From Periconia sp. R9002 (Eukaryota; Ascomycota; Dothideomycetes; Pleosporales; Periconiaceae), in the NCBI GenBank assembly GCA_023627715.1, contig JAMAHW010000075.1:150784-214783 (forward strand): a DNA stretch of 64,000 nt. The letters are read 5' to 3'. The position numbers and the translations under genes were made by a program. The notes under the pieces are model-generated. The model did not search any database and was not told the origin of the DNA. It saw only the letters and a list, made by a program, of their open reading frames with translations. Of this stretch, positions 35,114 to 45,334 are shown piece after piece (position 1 is the first letter of the stretch; the number at the start of each line of letters is the position of its first letter).

Positions 35114-35935
35114 TTATTGAAAGGCCTTGTTTGCTTTGACAAAATCCTTCCAGCTCACAAGCTCCTTGTCAACAATCACTAAGCTGGGCTCCAATGCCTC
35201 TCCGTTGTAGTATCCCGGTTCTTCGATGAACAGATGGTTGTCCAACAGCTCCTCCGCGATAGACTCAGGCAAGAAGCTTTTGTAAACATCGCTCGGGAGC
35301 TGGACAAACTTCGCTTCCTTGCCGGTGGCCGCTAAAAGTTGGTCTACAATCTCTTGGGGAGTGCAGTAGCCTTGCGCACCCAGCACGCGCTTGCCGAGGT
35401 GCGAATTGCGGTTCTTGAGGATGCCAGCGACGAACTTTCCGGTGTCGTTCTTGATGTCAATCAGCGGGAACTTGCATAAGGACGCCATTCTGTCCTGGGC
35501 GAATGATTTACTCGAAGTTGCTCATGAAGTAGCCTGGAAGGAAGAACGTAGCTGGAACGCGACTATCCCGGATGTATTGCTTGATGTCGGCCTTGCCATC
35601 AAAGTGTGGTACATTGGGTAGTCGACCATTGGTGGTTTTGGTGACATGCAGAAGAGACGAGAAGATGAGGTGTTCGATGCCCATTTCCTTGGAGACGTCC
35701 TCAACATTCTTGCCATGAGTGAACTCGGTGTCTTTGCTCACACTCTCCCATTAGCTTGTGACGAGGAAGACCGTGTGGCTGTCTTTGATGGCCGAGCTGA
35801 GGCTTTCCTTGGAGTTGAGATCTGCGGTTACCATCTCCACTCCCTGCTCTTGGAGCGATTTCGCTGCGGGCTTGGACACATCACGGGTGACGCCTCGGAT
35901 CCTGAAAGCCTTGGAGAGTACCCGGTCTGCAAGAA
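35114..35935 (-). pseudogene. NmrA-like family gene, pseudogene
   Basis: Still readable as an NmrA-type protein: GVTRDVSKPAAKSLQEQG, ADLNSKESLSSAIKDS, HLIFSSLLHVTKTTNG, FFLPGYFMSNFE and a long C-terminal part with GYCTPQEIVDQLL. Breaks include a TAA at 35751-35753 after FLVTS, a TAA at 35508-35510 after SNFE (consistent with CAA to TAA), and a frame change immediately after it. The glycine-rich NAD(P)-binding start is unrecognisable. It is a different subfamily from the intact reductase at 29.9 kb, so it is not a simple duplicate of it. Confidence 0.78.
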
Positions 35936-36855
35936 TATGTGTGATGACAGATTCCTGCTTACATACAGCCTTGGGCGCGTCGGTCCAAGCGGTCCCGTGG
36001 GTGCCGAGTTTGTCACCTCGCCTTTCGCCAAGGACCGAAGGCTACCTACCTCGATAGGTAAGCGTTACCGGATTTAGTACACGTTTTCTGCCGTGGAGAA
36101 GCGGAGGTTAACGATCACGGAAGCAATCGGTCAGAGCGCAGCATTGGAAACTATCTATATCCGAGCGCCTCAGCTACCGATTCATTCTCGACACGCAGAT
36201 GGGAAATGTCGAGAGATGGGCTAGTCGCGCCTGAGAGGGAAGACTTCACCGAAAGATCAGACCCCATAAATTCTGCCTCGCTGCAGATTTGCCATTATGA
36301 AGTGGCTTCGGCCGATCGATGCTTGGACCTAGTCCTGAGGCCCGCGTTCCCGTCAGCAACCCTGTGGCTATCTGCATCTACTTCCTCGCCTGAGCTGTAT
36401 GCTTCCACTTTGTATCATTAGCAGTGGCACGCATACACATGGCTGAATCAGCACGTACGTCTAGCTATTCAAAGGACTTTAATTCCTGCATACCCGCGCG
36501 GCTCCACTTTTTCCAAGTATATTGTAATGCTTACTTCGCCATGAGTGATACTCTGCATATGCTGGCTCGGCTGGAATAATGTAACGGATGCACCAAACCT
36601 CCTGCATGTGATGTTGGCGTCCCCACTTTGAGTCCGAGTCTCGAGTCACTCCTGGCCCTTGGCCCTCACTGCCTGCATGCAGGGTCCCAATTTTCTGATT
36701 TTATTTCGCGTGCTTACGGGCACAACATTTTTCGGGCTAGAAGGGACTCCACAAATTTTGTAGAGATAAAGCGATGTAACTAGCCTTAAACCCAGGTTCC
36801 GATCCAGATAAATTCAAATTTCGATCTGAAGCTGGCTGCAAATTCCGTAAAGAAG
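35936..36855. other. Intergenic, left repeat of the 36.5-41.0 kb block
   Basis: No gene seen. TACCCGCGCGGCTCCACTTT lies at 36491-36510, and TATATTGTAATGCTTACTTC begins a 23-bp motif at 36518-36540; both recur near 40.92-40.99 kb. Confidence 0.5.
36491..36540. repeat. Left flanking repeat (direct + inverted motif)
   Basis: A 20-bp direct motif (36491-36510) followed by a 23-bp motif (36518-36540) that is inverted at the right end of the block. Confidence 0.75.
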
Positions 36856-37731
36856 ATGGCGTGGCGTTGGCAGCACTGGCTTTCGCCCCGTCCCCAGAGA
36901 CGCACGGCGGCCTCGAGCGAGCCTTGTATTATGACCGCGCACGGCGCTGCGCTTTTGGAATTCGTTACGGAGGAGAATGGACGTTTTTATGTGAAGGAGA
37001 CTCATTACATGAACAATCCGATTGTTAGAAAGGGATTATCTGGTCCGCTGTTGTCAGTCTTCACTTACTTCTCAAATGATCAAACATAGTCTTTCAAATT
37101 CTTTCGTAATTGCGGAAACTCTTTACTGACCGACCTCTACAGGCACATACATTGGAGCCAGGATGAGTATTTCAAAGTCGAAAAGGGTGTGATCGGGATT
37201 ATGAAAAACGAGGTCGAGCACATTGCAACCAAAGACTCGGAGATTCAGAAAGTTCCACGGGGCACAAGGTCAGTTTTTTACCCTCTGACTGTTACGTGAA
37301 AACAAATTTACTGGAACTTAGGCATCGCTTTTGGGCCCATGCCTCCGGAAATGAAGACCTCGTCTTCAAAGTTTGGGTTGAACCACAAGGCCAGGACAAT
37401 GGCTTCGACGAAGCGTTTCTCCGCAACTTCTTGGGATATGAACGAGACTGTCAGAGGGAAGGCTTGGAGCCATCCATCTGGCAGTTGTTGTTGATGAGCT
37501 ATGAAAGCTCGACGGTTGCCACGCCGCCGTTTTGGGTGCCCCTTTGGATCCTCCGACCTGTGCAGTATTTCATGGCTTATGGAGTGGCTAAGAGAATTTT
37601 GGGGTATGTGAGACTTTGACAGAACTTGTAATGGACTTGAGAATACTAATTATTGCAGATATCAATCCACCTACCCAGAGTACACTCGAGTAGTTGAAGA
37701 CCAGCCAAGGGGAAGTAAGAAAGCGATTTGA
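36856..37731 (+). CDS. Cupin-domain protein
   Basis: 225 residues from four exons: 36856-37052, 37143-37268, 37322-37603 and 37659-37731, all junctions in phase. The core is a single cupin barrel: LHIHWSQDEYFKVEKG (metal-binding HxH...E type motif 1, residues 66-81, rebuilt by the first splice) and a second motif around RHRFWAH. A C-terminal region with hydrophobic segments (FWVPLWILRPVQYFMAYG) suggests membrane contact. Cupins cover isomerases, dioxygenases and binding proteins; the activity here is unknown. The start is the first ATG of the open frame and there is no signal peptide. Confidence 0.8.
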
Positions 37732-37969
37732 AGCTATATATGAATCGTATCTTGACTCAAATCGCATTCATGCAGTTCTGCATCAACTTCCCGAGCTGTC
37801 TCGAGTGGCAGTCTTGCTTATCAAGTGAATACGTCGTACTGGACCATACCTGACTGAAATTTGGCTTGTGGTAAGAATCGCACGTAGTGACGTGGTAATG
37901 TGAGATTGTACGGTTTAGATAGATTGAATCTATGAGTGTCCTTAAAATCTATTCGATGTTGACACCTGT

Positions 37970-38613
37970 TACCGTGTCCGTGCGCGTAGACTAACGATCA
38001 TGTTCGCGTAACGATCGCCGAACAATAAACCACCCTAATCTTCAATGCGTGACAACACTACCAACATGGACCCAATTCAGGCTGCAATAGATGAAATCGA
38101 ATCGCTAGAACCAGGAGAACACTTTACATATGCTGAAATAGCGCGTAGGCATAGTGTTGATCACAATACCCTATCACGAAATCATAGACAGGTTCAGTCA
38201 TCCCGAACAAGCAAAAGAATCAATCAACAAAAGCTCAACCCGCACTGCCCAGAAGTCTACCCGTAACGCTGAAAAAGCTCTACAACTATCCTAAAAGGGT
38301 AAAAGAAAGGCCTCATAAGCACCTCAGCAGTGCAGAAAGCGTCAGAAACGTGTTGTTGATAGTCCAGATACTAGGGAGGCCTCAGAGGGCGTATCTACTG
38401 CACCAACCAGATCAACGCGCCGCGGCCGCAACGTTAAGCTTCCAGATAGATTTTAATAGTGAAAATAAATCGCGGCTATCAACTCCTAACTCTACTAGAA
38501 AATTTTATAATAATATCAATTGTGGGTGGTTCTACAGCTTCAGTTCTAATAGAGCTGTTATGCTAATCGGCGATCGTTACACGAACGTGATCGTTACGCG
38601 CACGGACACGGTA
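37970..38613 (+). mobile_element. Pogo/Fot-type transposon, internally deleted, with TIRs
   Basis: A 644-bp element with terminal inverted repeats of about 46-50 bp. The left end starts TACCGTGTCCGTGCGCGT and contains CGTAACGATCGCCG. The right end, read on the other strand, starts with the same 18 bases and contains GTAACGATCGCCG. A TA at each end fits the Tc1/mariner/pogo target site. Inside, 38069-38185 encodes the N-terminal helix-turn-helix of a CENP-B/pogo transposase (MDPIQAAIDEIESLEPGE, YAEIARRHSVDHNTLSRNHR). Soon after, the sequence jumps to a basic C-terminal-like tail. The DDE catalytic domain is missing, so it is non-autonomous. Confidence 0.85.
38045..38266 (+). pseudogene. Truncated pogo transposase N-terminal HTH
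   Basis: A 73-codon frame inside the deleted pogo element carries the psq-type HTH recognised from the family. After about 45 clearly homologous codons it runs into deletion-junction sequence and stops. It could in principle still make a small DNA-binding peptide, but nothing in the sequence shows selection for that. Confidence 0.7.
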
Positions 38614-38677
38614 GGGGCTATGTGAGATTTCGACTGCGTCTCCAATACGAAGATCGCTAACTGCTCGATCGTGTATC

Positions 38678-40513
38678 TTATATGAGGAATAATGCTTCTC
38701 CTGTGACATTGAATGCGCTTGCCATGTCATGAATATCACGTGTGCCCTCGGCTCTACTTGCAGCTCGCTTCTGCCAGATGACTTCCATGATCTCGATTGC
38801 TTTGCGGACGGTCACAAACATACCGATTGGCTGTAGATAATCCTTTTGACGCCGGAAGAATGAAAGCTGGCTGGGCTGCGCAAGACAGCCAGCCACGAAA
38901 AATGGCCACGCCACCGTCCGGAGCAACGCAGGCGGAGATAATTTGCGATCCAGAAGCTCAATAATGTGCGCCACATTTTCACGGATTTCCACATCGTCCG
39001 GATCCCACCCATTTCTTGTAATGGAAAGATAGATCAATGCAGAATGTGCCCAAATTCGAGTCACAATCGGAGACTGAGCGGCAGGTGTTGTAGGTGACTG
39101 TTGCCAAGTTTGAAAGATTTTCAAGTTTTCAACTCCAATGCTGGTCGTCCCAACTTGGGAAGATTGTGACTGGGACTTTAGCCGCTCCAGTGACGCTTGA
39201 AGCGACGACTTTATAGCATCACTACGACTCGCAAGCTCCGAATGTGCATGTTCCCAAGCATTCGACTTCTTCCATGCTGCAAGCGCTGAAATCTTGCCAA
39301 TTTCTAGCATAGCCCAGTTCTGGCAACCTAGAATTACTTCAAAGTCAACACACCATTCGCCCTGAACGCCTTCGGACATGAGCCCCGCATGCTGATCATA
39401 AAGATGCGGCTTTTCACCAAGGACCGTGCTTGCGATTATATCGTCTGCAACCAATACTGAGGTGAAGAAGCGAAGGCCGACTTGCTCCGGATTGACAATG
39501 TGAAAGTCCCGATAGTGCCGAGGCCATTGGGATGGACCTAGCATGCCCATAGCGGCAAAGAATCGGTTCCTAGCCTCATGCCCTACGTCGATCCCCATGA
39601 TCTGTTTGAGGCACTGCACAGCAGCATGGAGATGCTTACGGCAATTGGCAAAGCCCCGTGTTGTGATTTCAAAACGCTGGAGCTGTATGATAGTCCCCAG
39701 TGTGCGGATTCTCAGTTTCAGCTGTGCAGAAGCATCATCCGCTGGCTGGGCTAGAAGTAGAATATTCGCACTGAGCCTTACAAAGGCATTCTCCATCTCC
39801 CGCAACAAGTTTTCCCAGCCAGTATCTTTACAGATAGCATGTCCATCCTCACATGCGTCGAGCACCACCGAGAACAGGTAAGAGCTCAAGGCAATAGTCG
39901 TTTGTTGCATACCATCAACCTTGGTGACAAACTCAAAAAGCCAACTACGGCCTCCTTCAAGCATATGCGGCTGGTAGAACGGAAACATGAATGGGAAGAA
40001 GTAATCTAGGTACAACGATATGAAGCCAGGATCACAACCAGGAGAAACTTTAAGAAGATCCTTGGCAGGCTGAGTATCCTGCGGAAAATTGGATCTGTTA
40101 TCCGGGTGACGTCCTACGGTGTCTGAAGTTGTGTGTTGTTCATAACGCTCAGGCTGGTTTTGGTTCGATGACGGATTTGGACCATGATGCGACACAATGT
40201 ATTCGTGACTTGGGCCCGATGTCGTCAATTGGCCGTCATGTTCTGTGCCAAGTGGCTGCTCGTTTGTGCTCTCAGCCTCAAGGATGTAACCCAGTGTACG
40301 TCGCACAGTAGCCTTCTCTTTAACCTCGGACTTGATTCGTGCCACCATCGCTTCTTGATAAGGGCCGTTATCCATCCATGTTGGTTTTTCTTTACTGTAG
40401 TGACAAGTTATGAGCAGCGAGGAACATGTCGTGCATTGCGGATATGTCTCGTCGCACTTTTTATGTCGCAGTCGGCACGTCCAGCAACCTTGAAAGCTTC
40501 TCGCACGGCGCAT
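38678..40513 (-). CDS. Zn2Cys6 transcription factor (Fungal_trans_2 type)
   Basis: 611-residue regulator in a single exon. Residues 10-37 form a full zinc cluster (CWTCRLRHKKC, then C-x2-C-x6-C), followed by a Gln/Ser/Pro-rich linker (residues 70-145). A long helical middle domain starts at YLDYFFPFMFPFYQPHMLEG, the mark of the DUF3468/Fungal_trans_2 family. Length is normal for the family. It lies tail-to-tail with the cupin gene, with a pogo element between them. A degenerate piece of a paralog lies at 28.5 kb. Its targets are unknown. Confidence 0.9.
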   Translation of the reverse strand: MRRARSFQGCWTCRLRHKKCDETYPQCTTCSSLLITCHYSKEKPTWMDNGPYQEAMVARIKSEVKEKATVRRTLGYILEAESTNEQPLGTEHDGQLTTSGPSHEYIVSHHGPNPSSNQNQPERYEQHTTSDTVGRHPDNRSNFPQDTQPAKDLLKVSPGCDPGFISLYLDYFFPFMFPFYQPHMLEGGRSWLFEFVTKVDGMQQTTIALSSYLFSVVLDACEDGHAICKDTGWENLLREMENAFVRLSANILLLAQPADDASAQLKLRIRTLGTIIQLQRFEITTRGFANCRKHLHAAVQCLKQIMGIDVGHEARNRFFAAMGMLGPSQWPRHYRDFHIVNPEQVGLRFFTSVLVADDIIASTVLGEKPHLYDQHAGLMSEGVQGEWCVDFEVILGCQNWAMLEIGKISALAAWKKSNAWEHAHSELASRSDAIKSSLQASLERLKSQSQSSQVGTTSIGVENLKIFQTWQQSPTTPAAQSPIVTRIWAHSALIYLSITRNGWDPDDVEIRENVAHIIELLDRKLSPPALLRTVAWPFFVAGCLAQPSQLSFFRRQKDYLQPIGMFVTVRKAIEIMEVIWQKRAASRAEGTRDIHDMASAFNVTGEALFLI

Positions 40514-41156
40514 GTTTCTCTAAAGCTCCCGAGTAACGCTTAGTTCAGAACGACAAAGACCATCAACTGTCAACAGTTTTGGACTGATACTTCTTTGACA
40601 TGATACCCGGTAGGAGCGGGGTAAGAACGTCACGTGATACTCTTGCAGATACGAGCATTAATTGATGGCCAACCAAGGTGGATGATGGTACAGCTGCAGT
40701 ACAATTCAAGGCCTCCAGGCATCAAAAGTTCAATCATCCTGGTTTGGTCTCGGCACGCTGCTCGTAATCGCCAGAAACCCACGCATGCACAAGCCAAGCG
40801 CAGAGCAGCTCGGGAAGTAGCTCAGAACCCTCAACATAGCGGATTGAGGTTAACGTGCGTTCTGACGTTTGTCACGTGACGTAAGGTACAGGAAGTTGAC
40901 CCATGCCTAGATCTTCCAGACAGGCGAAGTAAGCATTACAATATACCCTGTGCAGAATCCGTACCCGCGCGGCTCCACTTTGCCAAGATTTTTTCACACC
41001 GAAGCAGGCTAGCCTTTGGCCTTCGTCTAGTGGTCATCAGATTTAGAATGATTGTACAAAGTGCAAGTAAGAAGAAATATAGAAGACATCGTGCTTGTTC
41101 ACCGCTGTTTAATCCCGTTCCGAGCTTGTGGAGATCGTGTCTGCTTCCCTGTTGAG
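40514..41156. other. Intergenic, right repeat of the 36.5-41.0 kb block
   Basis: Promoter of the regulator at the left. The 23-bp motif at 40923-40945 is the reverse complement of 36518-36540, and TACCCGCGCGGCTCCACTTT at 40962-40981 repeats 36491-36510 in the same direction. Confidence 0.5.
40923..40987. repeat. Right flanking repeat (inverted + direct motif)
   Basis: Inverted 23-bp motif at 40923-40945, then the direct 20-bp motif at 40962-40981 and a shared CCAAG. Confidence 0.75.
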
Positions 41157-41657
41157 CTACATAACCCTACACAAAAAGTCAATCACTTGTCGAATGCCAG
41201 ATTGCTTGATACTGCTAAGTCCCGCAGCCTCCTCTTCTTCCCGTAGCTCGGGTTCCAATGTCTCAGGACTGTTATCGCAGGCGAAAGTGTATCTACATGA
41301 TCGCGAAAGTGCTTTGCAGCGTGTGCATCCTGTGGTATTGCCAGAGCAACGTAACTGTCTCGCCGCAGTTGTGAGCGGGGTACTTATCAATATGTGATAA
41401 CAGATATGGACGGCCAGGAGCACTTGAGAACAACATGCTTGATTTACCTTTTTACGTCGACAGTAATCACATGCCGAATGCTGCACCGCACCAGAGGCGT
41501 TTTCCTGTCGAACATATTCTATATCCTTTTTGCGCGAATCATATTGGAGCATGCCCGAACAATCTTGCAAGTGAATGGAGATAACGGGATTCGGAGTGCG
41601 CTTAATCCCGATAGCACCAACATCGAGGTAAACTAGATGGGTTGAGAGGGTATACAA
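41157..41657 (-). pseudogene. Zn2Cys6 regulator, N-terminal fragment
   Basis: After removing an intron with GTAAAT donor and GAGACAG acceptor (about 41366-41454) the minus strand reads a complete zinc cluster: ACDYCRRKK joined to LRCSGNTTGCTRCKALSRSC. This type of cluster, interrupted by an intron at this position, is typical of aflatoxin-regulator-like factors. The frame ends about 45 codons later at 41157 with no activation or AflR domain. Either a truncated gene or a remnant. It sits beside the intact P450 of the terpenoid remnant. Confidence 0.65.
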
Positions 41658-41841
41658 GATGAAAGCACAGGGAAATGATGCGATACATCATCTACATTAT
41701 GGGACTCCTCCGAAAATACATATACTATTATATAACACTACAATAGAATTTCACACCCAAGGAAAAGTCCTCTTTTTAGGGTGTGGCGCAGGTAGTCGTA
41801 CTGGGCACTATGCCGCCTTGGCGCAGTTGAATGCTCTGCAA

Positions 41842-43512
41842 TCATGTAGGAAAACGTCGTTCCTTCAGAATGAGCTCCAGAGGTTGCTTCTCAACCAGGA
41901 GGAAAGTACGCAATTTTTCCCATGGTAAAGCCCCACCCTCCCTTTCTTCAATGTCCAATGAATATAACAAGCTGGCAAGGATCAAGCGCATTTTCGCCCA
42001 CGCTAAATTCTGGCCGATGCATGCCTTTAAATGGGAGTTAGGGTGAGCGAAGAATGGAAAGGAGTGGTCAGCTTACTCTTGGTCCTACGCTGAATGGTTG
42101 AACGGCTTTAAGCACATCGTTTTTGTACGGCGAGTCGGAACTTAAGCTGAGCCATCGTTCTGGCTCAAAAGATTTGCTGTTATGAAAGTAGTTCGGACTC
42201 CGATTGATAGTGAATTGCTGGATTGAGACAAGAGTCTACCGGATTTCAAGGTATTAGCAGCTGATTTACGAGGGTGAAATTCCAACCTTACCCCTCCAGG
42301 CAGGTATGTACCGCAAATCGTTGCTCCCCCAGGCGGCACTACACGAGGAAGAATCCAAGGAACAGCAGGACAGAGACGTAGGCCCTCGTGGATGACTGCA
42401 GTAAGGTATGTGCACTGCTCAGCTGACTCGAGGCTAATCTTCGCAGCGTCGTCAAACCGGTCACGTATCTCCCTCGTAACGCGGTCCCGGACATCAGTGT
42501 TAGCAGAAAGGTGGTTGAGAATTCCTGCAATAGTCGTAGCTGTTGTTTCACTGCCTGCAACTGCAAGCCCGGAAAATGTCCAGTTAATCTCTTCCATGTT
42601 CATTCCCATACCTTCTTTTGCTTCTTTGAGTGTGTGTGACATGATATCCTCACGCGAGACCTCCCAGTTACCTCTTTTCCGCACTTTCTCCACAATTTGT
42701 GAAAAGTGTTCGTGGCGTATCCTCTCCATTGAAGGTGGTATACATTTTTTGAGCAGCCAATCAAACATCGGGAAGAACTTGACTGCCGTTACAAACGCAA
42801 TAGCCTTGATGTTATTAAAAACAAGCGCAATCCATGGATGATATTCAGAACTTTCGAGGCAGTCAAAAGTCTCCCCGAATGCCGGATCTCCAAAGATATC
42901 AAAGACAACGAAGTTTACCCAAGGATAGATGTCAACAAGGGCACCCTTCTTGCTCCCGTTGACTTTCTGAGAGGCTAAGACTTCGCGTAGTCGTTGGACA
43001 AGCTTACTCGCGTATAGCAGTATAATGGGCTCTTGGGCACGGAGAGCACTTTTGGTGAAAGCGGGACCGAGTGTGCGTCTCATACGTGCATGAGTCGAAG
43101 GATCAACCGCGGTAATGATGGATTGAGGTCCGGACTCGCTCCACCATACGGGGTCCTTGAGAAACTGTGGTTGCCCAGCTCGTGGTTGTAGAATGCCACT
43201 CCATGCGTCGCCATGTGCAAAAAGTACCTCTCCTGGGGCAATGCGGACAATGGGGCCGTATTGTAGGTGGAGCTGCTCCATCCTATGAATCAGCGTTCCA
43301 GTCAGAAGGTGGTGAACGAATGGCAGACGACTCGCTGCCCATGCAGGAGGTCCAGGAATATTAGCCAGTGGGTGTAAAAAGCAGTTGTACAAGCCCTTGT
43401 AAATAGGGTACTGCCAGAGTCAGTATCGTCCATGCAGTGACCTGGTCCGTGAAGTGAAACCAACCAAAATGATGAGGGTTAGCGTGACGGAAAATGCACT
43501 GAAGTGAATCAT
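41842..43512 (-). CDS. Cytochrome P450 monooxygenase
   Basis: 502-residue ER-anchored P450 from four exons: 43512-43465, 43410-42292, 42235-42077 and 42024-41842, all in phase. The short N-terminal anchor MIHFSAFSVTLTLIIL is joined by the first splice to YPIYKGLYNCFLHPL and the Pro-rich hinge IPGPP. Core motifs are intact: I-helix AGSETTA (about residue 300), ExxR in EGLRLCP (about 356), FEPERW, and heme loop FSVGPRACIG with Cys444. The family cannot be assigned to a named CYP by eye, but it resembles secondary-metabolism P450s. It is the only complete gene left in the terpenoid remnant at 41-46.6 kb, so its substrate may have been a terpene. Confidence 0.9.
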
Positions 43513-44282
43513 TTTTCGAGCCTCTCCTTGCGGAGTAGTATGATAGCTGGAGTCCTGAAGTTGAGAGAAGAGGGCTCTCCAAAGTATAAATACCCCGCGC
43601 ATAGGCTTACTTCAGCAATTGGCCCAACCGCCACTCACATAAGCGGGCCCTCGTGGTTGGAGGGCTCAGAAAAGGAAAAAGGCAAACTGATACAGCTGTG
43701 CCGCAACATCGAAGGATTTCTCAATGGGGGACAAGCATAAGAACCTCGCCGTAGCAACGAACTCCATTCGATGCAGTGATGATTGTCGATGACTCTTGTC
43801 CCCCAGCCCTCGTACCCATGTTCAGTTTGTGGAGCTTTTACTATATATATGCACTGCTCTCACAATTTGAGCACAGCGTTGTTTTTCAATGTCCTGTTTT
43901 CGTCCGTCAGTTCGTCGCCAATAATTTTCCCACTTTTTGGCCAAGCCTGCCCAATCAGCCATATCATCACGTACAACGTCTTACCACAGGTTGATGCCTA
44001 CGGAAGGAAATGGGTGAGCACAAACCGTTGTGCCCCTCCCGGCAGGGATGCAGAACAATCCTTCTGATAACCAAAGGGTCCCCGGAGATTTTGAATCGGT
44101 GTCCTTCTCACGCTTGGCGTCCACAATGTGCTGCACCGTAGTCGTTGGAATTTATCGAAAGTTTTTAAGCGCGGGTCGAGCTAATGCATCACTGCGTTCG
44201 GAATGGTTCGCGCAATAGAGATAATCTGCGGAAAGGCTATAACGAGTGGAATAGAGTGAATGAAGTTATGTAAAATCGTGTA
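43513..44282. other. Intergenic, no gene seen
   Basis: 770 bp between the intact and broken P450 genes, with upstream DNA of the intact P450 at the left. Short plus-strand frames here have no domain. Confidence 0.45.
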
Positions 44283-44935
44283 CTAGTCGAATCCGAAGTC
44301 ATCTTGTGCCACCAAATCTGAGTAGTTTTCGCAGTAAATACGGCTAATAAAATCGCCTGCGAGAGCGACGTAGGCATGGTCAAGACGGATAACCTGGCCA
44401 GTGCCTTTGTAGCTATTAAGACCTTGTGATAGTTGTTTTGTAATGTTGAAGACTATAGGCTGGAGCTTTGTCGCCTCCAGTCGCGAGAAGAATGGCTCTA
44501 GTGGCTTCTAGCGACGGCGGTGTAGTTCGTGATCTGTAGAGAGGAAGTGAGAACTGATAAACTGAACGTCTCGTGCGAAATGTGCGTATTTATTTGTTTT
44601 CCTAACGCTTCTAGCAACATAAATTGAATTATAAAATCCGGTATCGTTAACAGGAAGGTCGTGAGGATTAATGCGGACAATTGGTCCTTTCATCGAGCCC
44701 GGACATCAGCATGTTCACTACAACGTTCATAATTCCATCTTTGAATGCAACTCACCGTTTCTTTCATGGAGCTCTTTAATAATTCTAAAGTACTGTCCCT
44801 TATAGAAGTAATCGAGATAAATTCGTAGTAACCAGTCGCGGCACCAATCTTAGGACTTGGGGACTTTGCAGGAGGAGAGACAATAAGTCGATACGCAACA
44901 AGGCTGAGGCCATAAATTACGGAAAAGACCGCCAC
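44283..44935 (-). pseudogene. Cytochrome P450, N-terminal remnant
   Basis: Readable parts: a membrane anchor (AVFSVIYGLSLVAYRLIVSP) followed by a degraded Pro-rich hinge; after an intron with GTGAGT donor, GPIVRINPHDLPVNDTGFYN and YAHFARDVQF, the typical P450 B-helix region; then KPLEPFFSRLEATKLQP after an in-frame TAG at 44508-44510. The frame ends at 44283 before the I-helix, ExxR and heme regions, so no catalytic part remains. It differs from the neighbouring intact P450 in sequence. Confidence 0.78.
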
Positions 44936-45334
44936 TATTAAATAGTAGTGAAAAGCTATCGGTAAGACGCCAATGTTTCCTAAAGCCGTGACAAATGATT
45001 GAATATTAAACGATTCCTACTATGCTCTATAGCCGTTAGAGCTATGTATTGCAGATATGAAAACAGGTCAAGCGATTTTACCAGGGTCCATTAATCAGAC
45101 ATACTCTTTTCGTCCGCATACAGGAGTAGGCCTGGATTCAGCTCGGCAGATAATATGTTTGGGATTACCGCATTTAGAACACCTCATTTCCCGGCGAAAA
45201 AACCCGATTAGGCAATTTTTGCCCATCCCTAGTGCACGTAAGAATGTATTGAAGGATGTAGCAAACTTTCCAGAATATCAACGTCCTTATTATACCCTAC
45301 GCACCCAGCTAATATTGGCTTGACCTACAGTTCT
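44936..45334. promoter_or_regulatory. Former divergent promoter, P450 remnant / terpene cyclase
   Basis: About 400 bp between the starts of two broken genes facing away from each other. Short frames on the plus strand are not supported. Confidence 0.35.

Noticed and set aside
41020..41060. tRNA-like TTCGTCTAGTGGTCA sequence
   Set aside because: Resembles a D-arm start, but no matching acceptor stem, anticodon arm or T-loop was found downstream.
44030..44218. 62-codon plus-strand frame beside the P450 remnant
   Set aside because: No domain; lies in the decayed spacer between the P450 genes.
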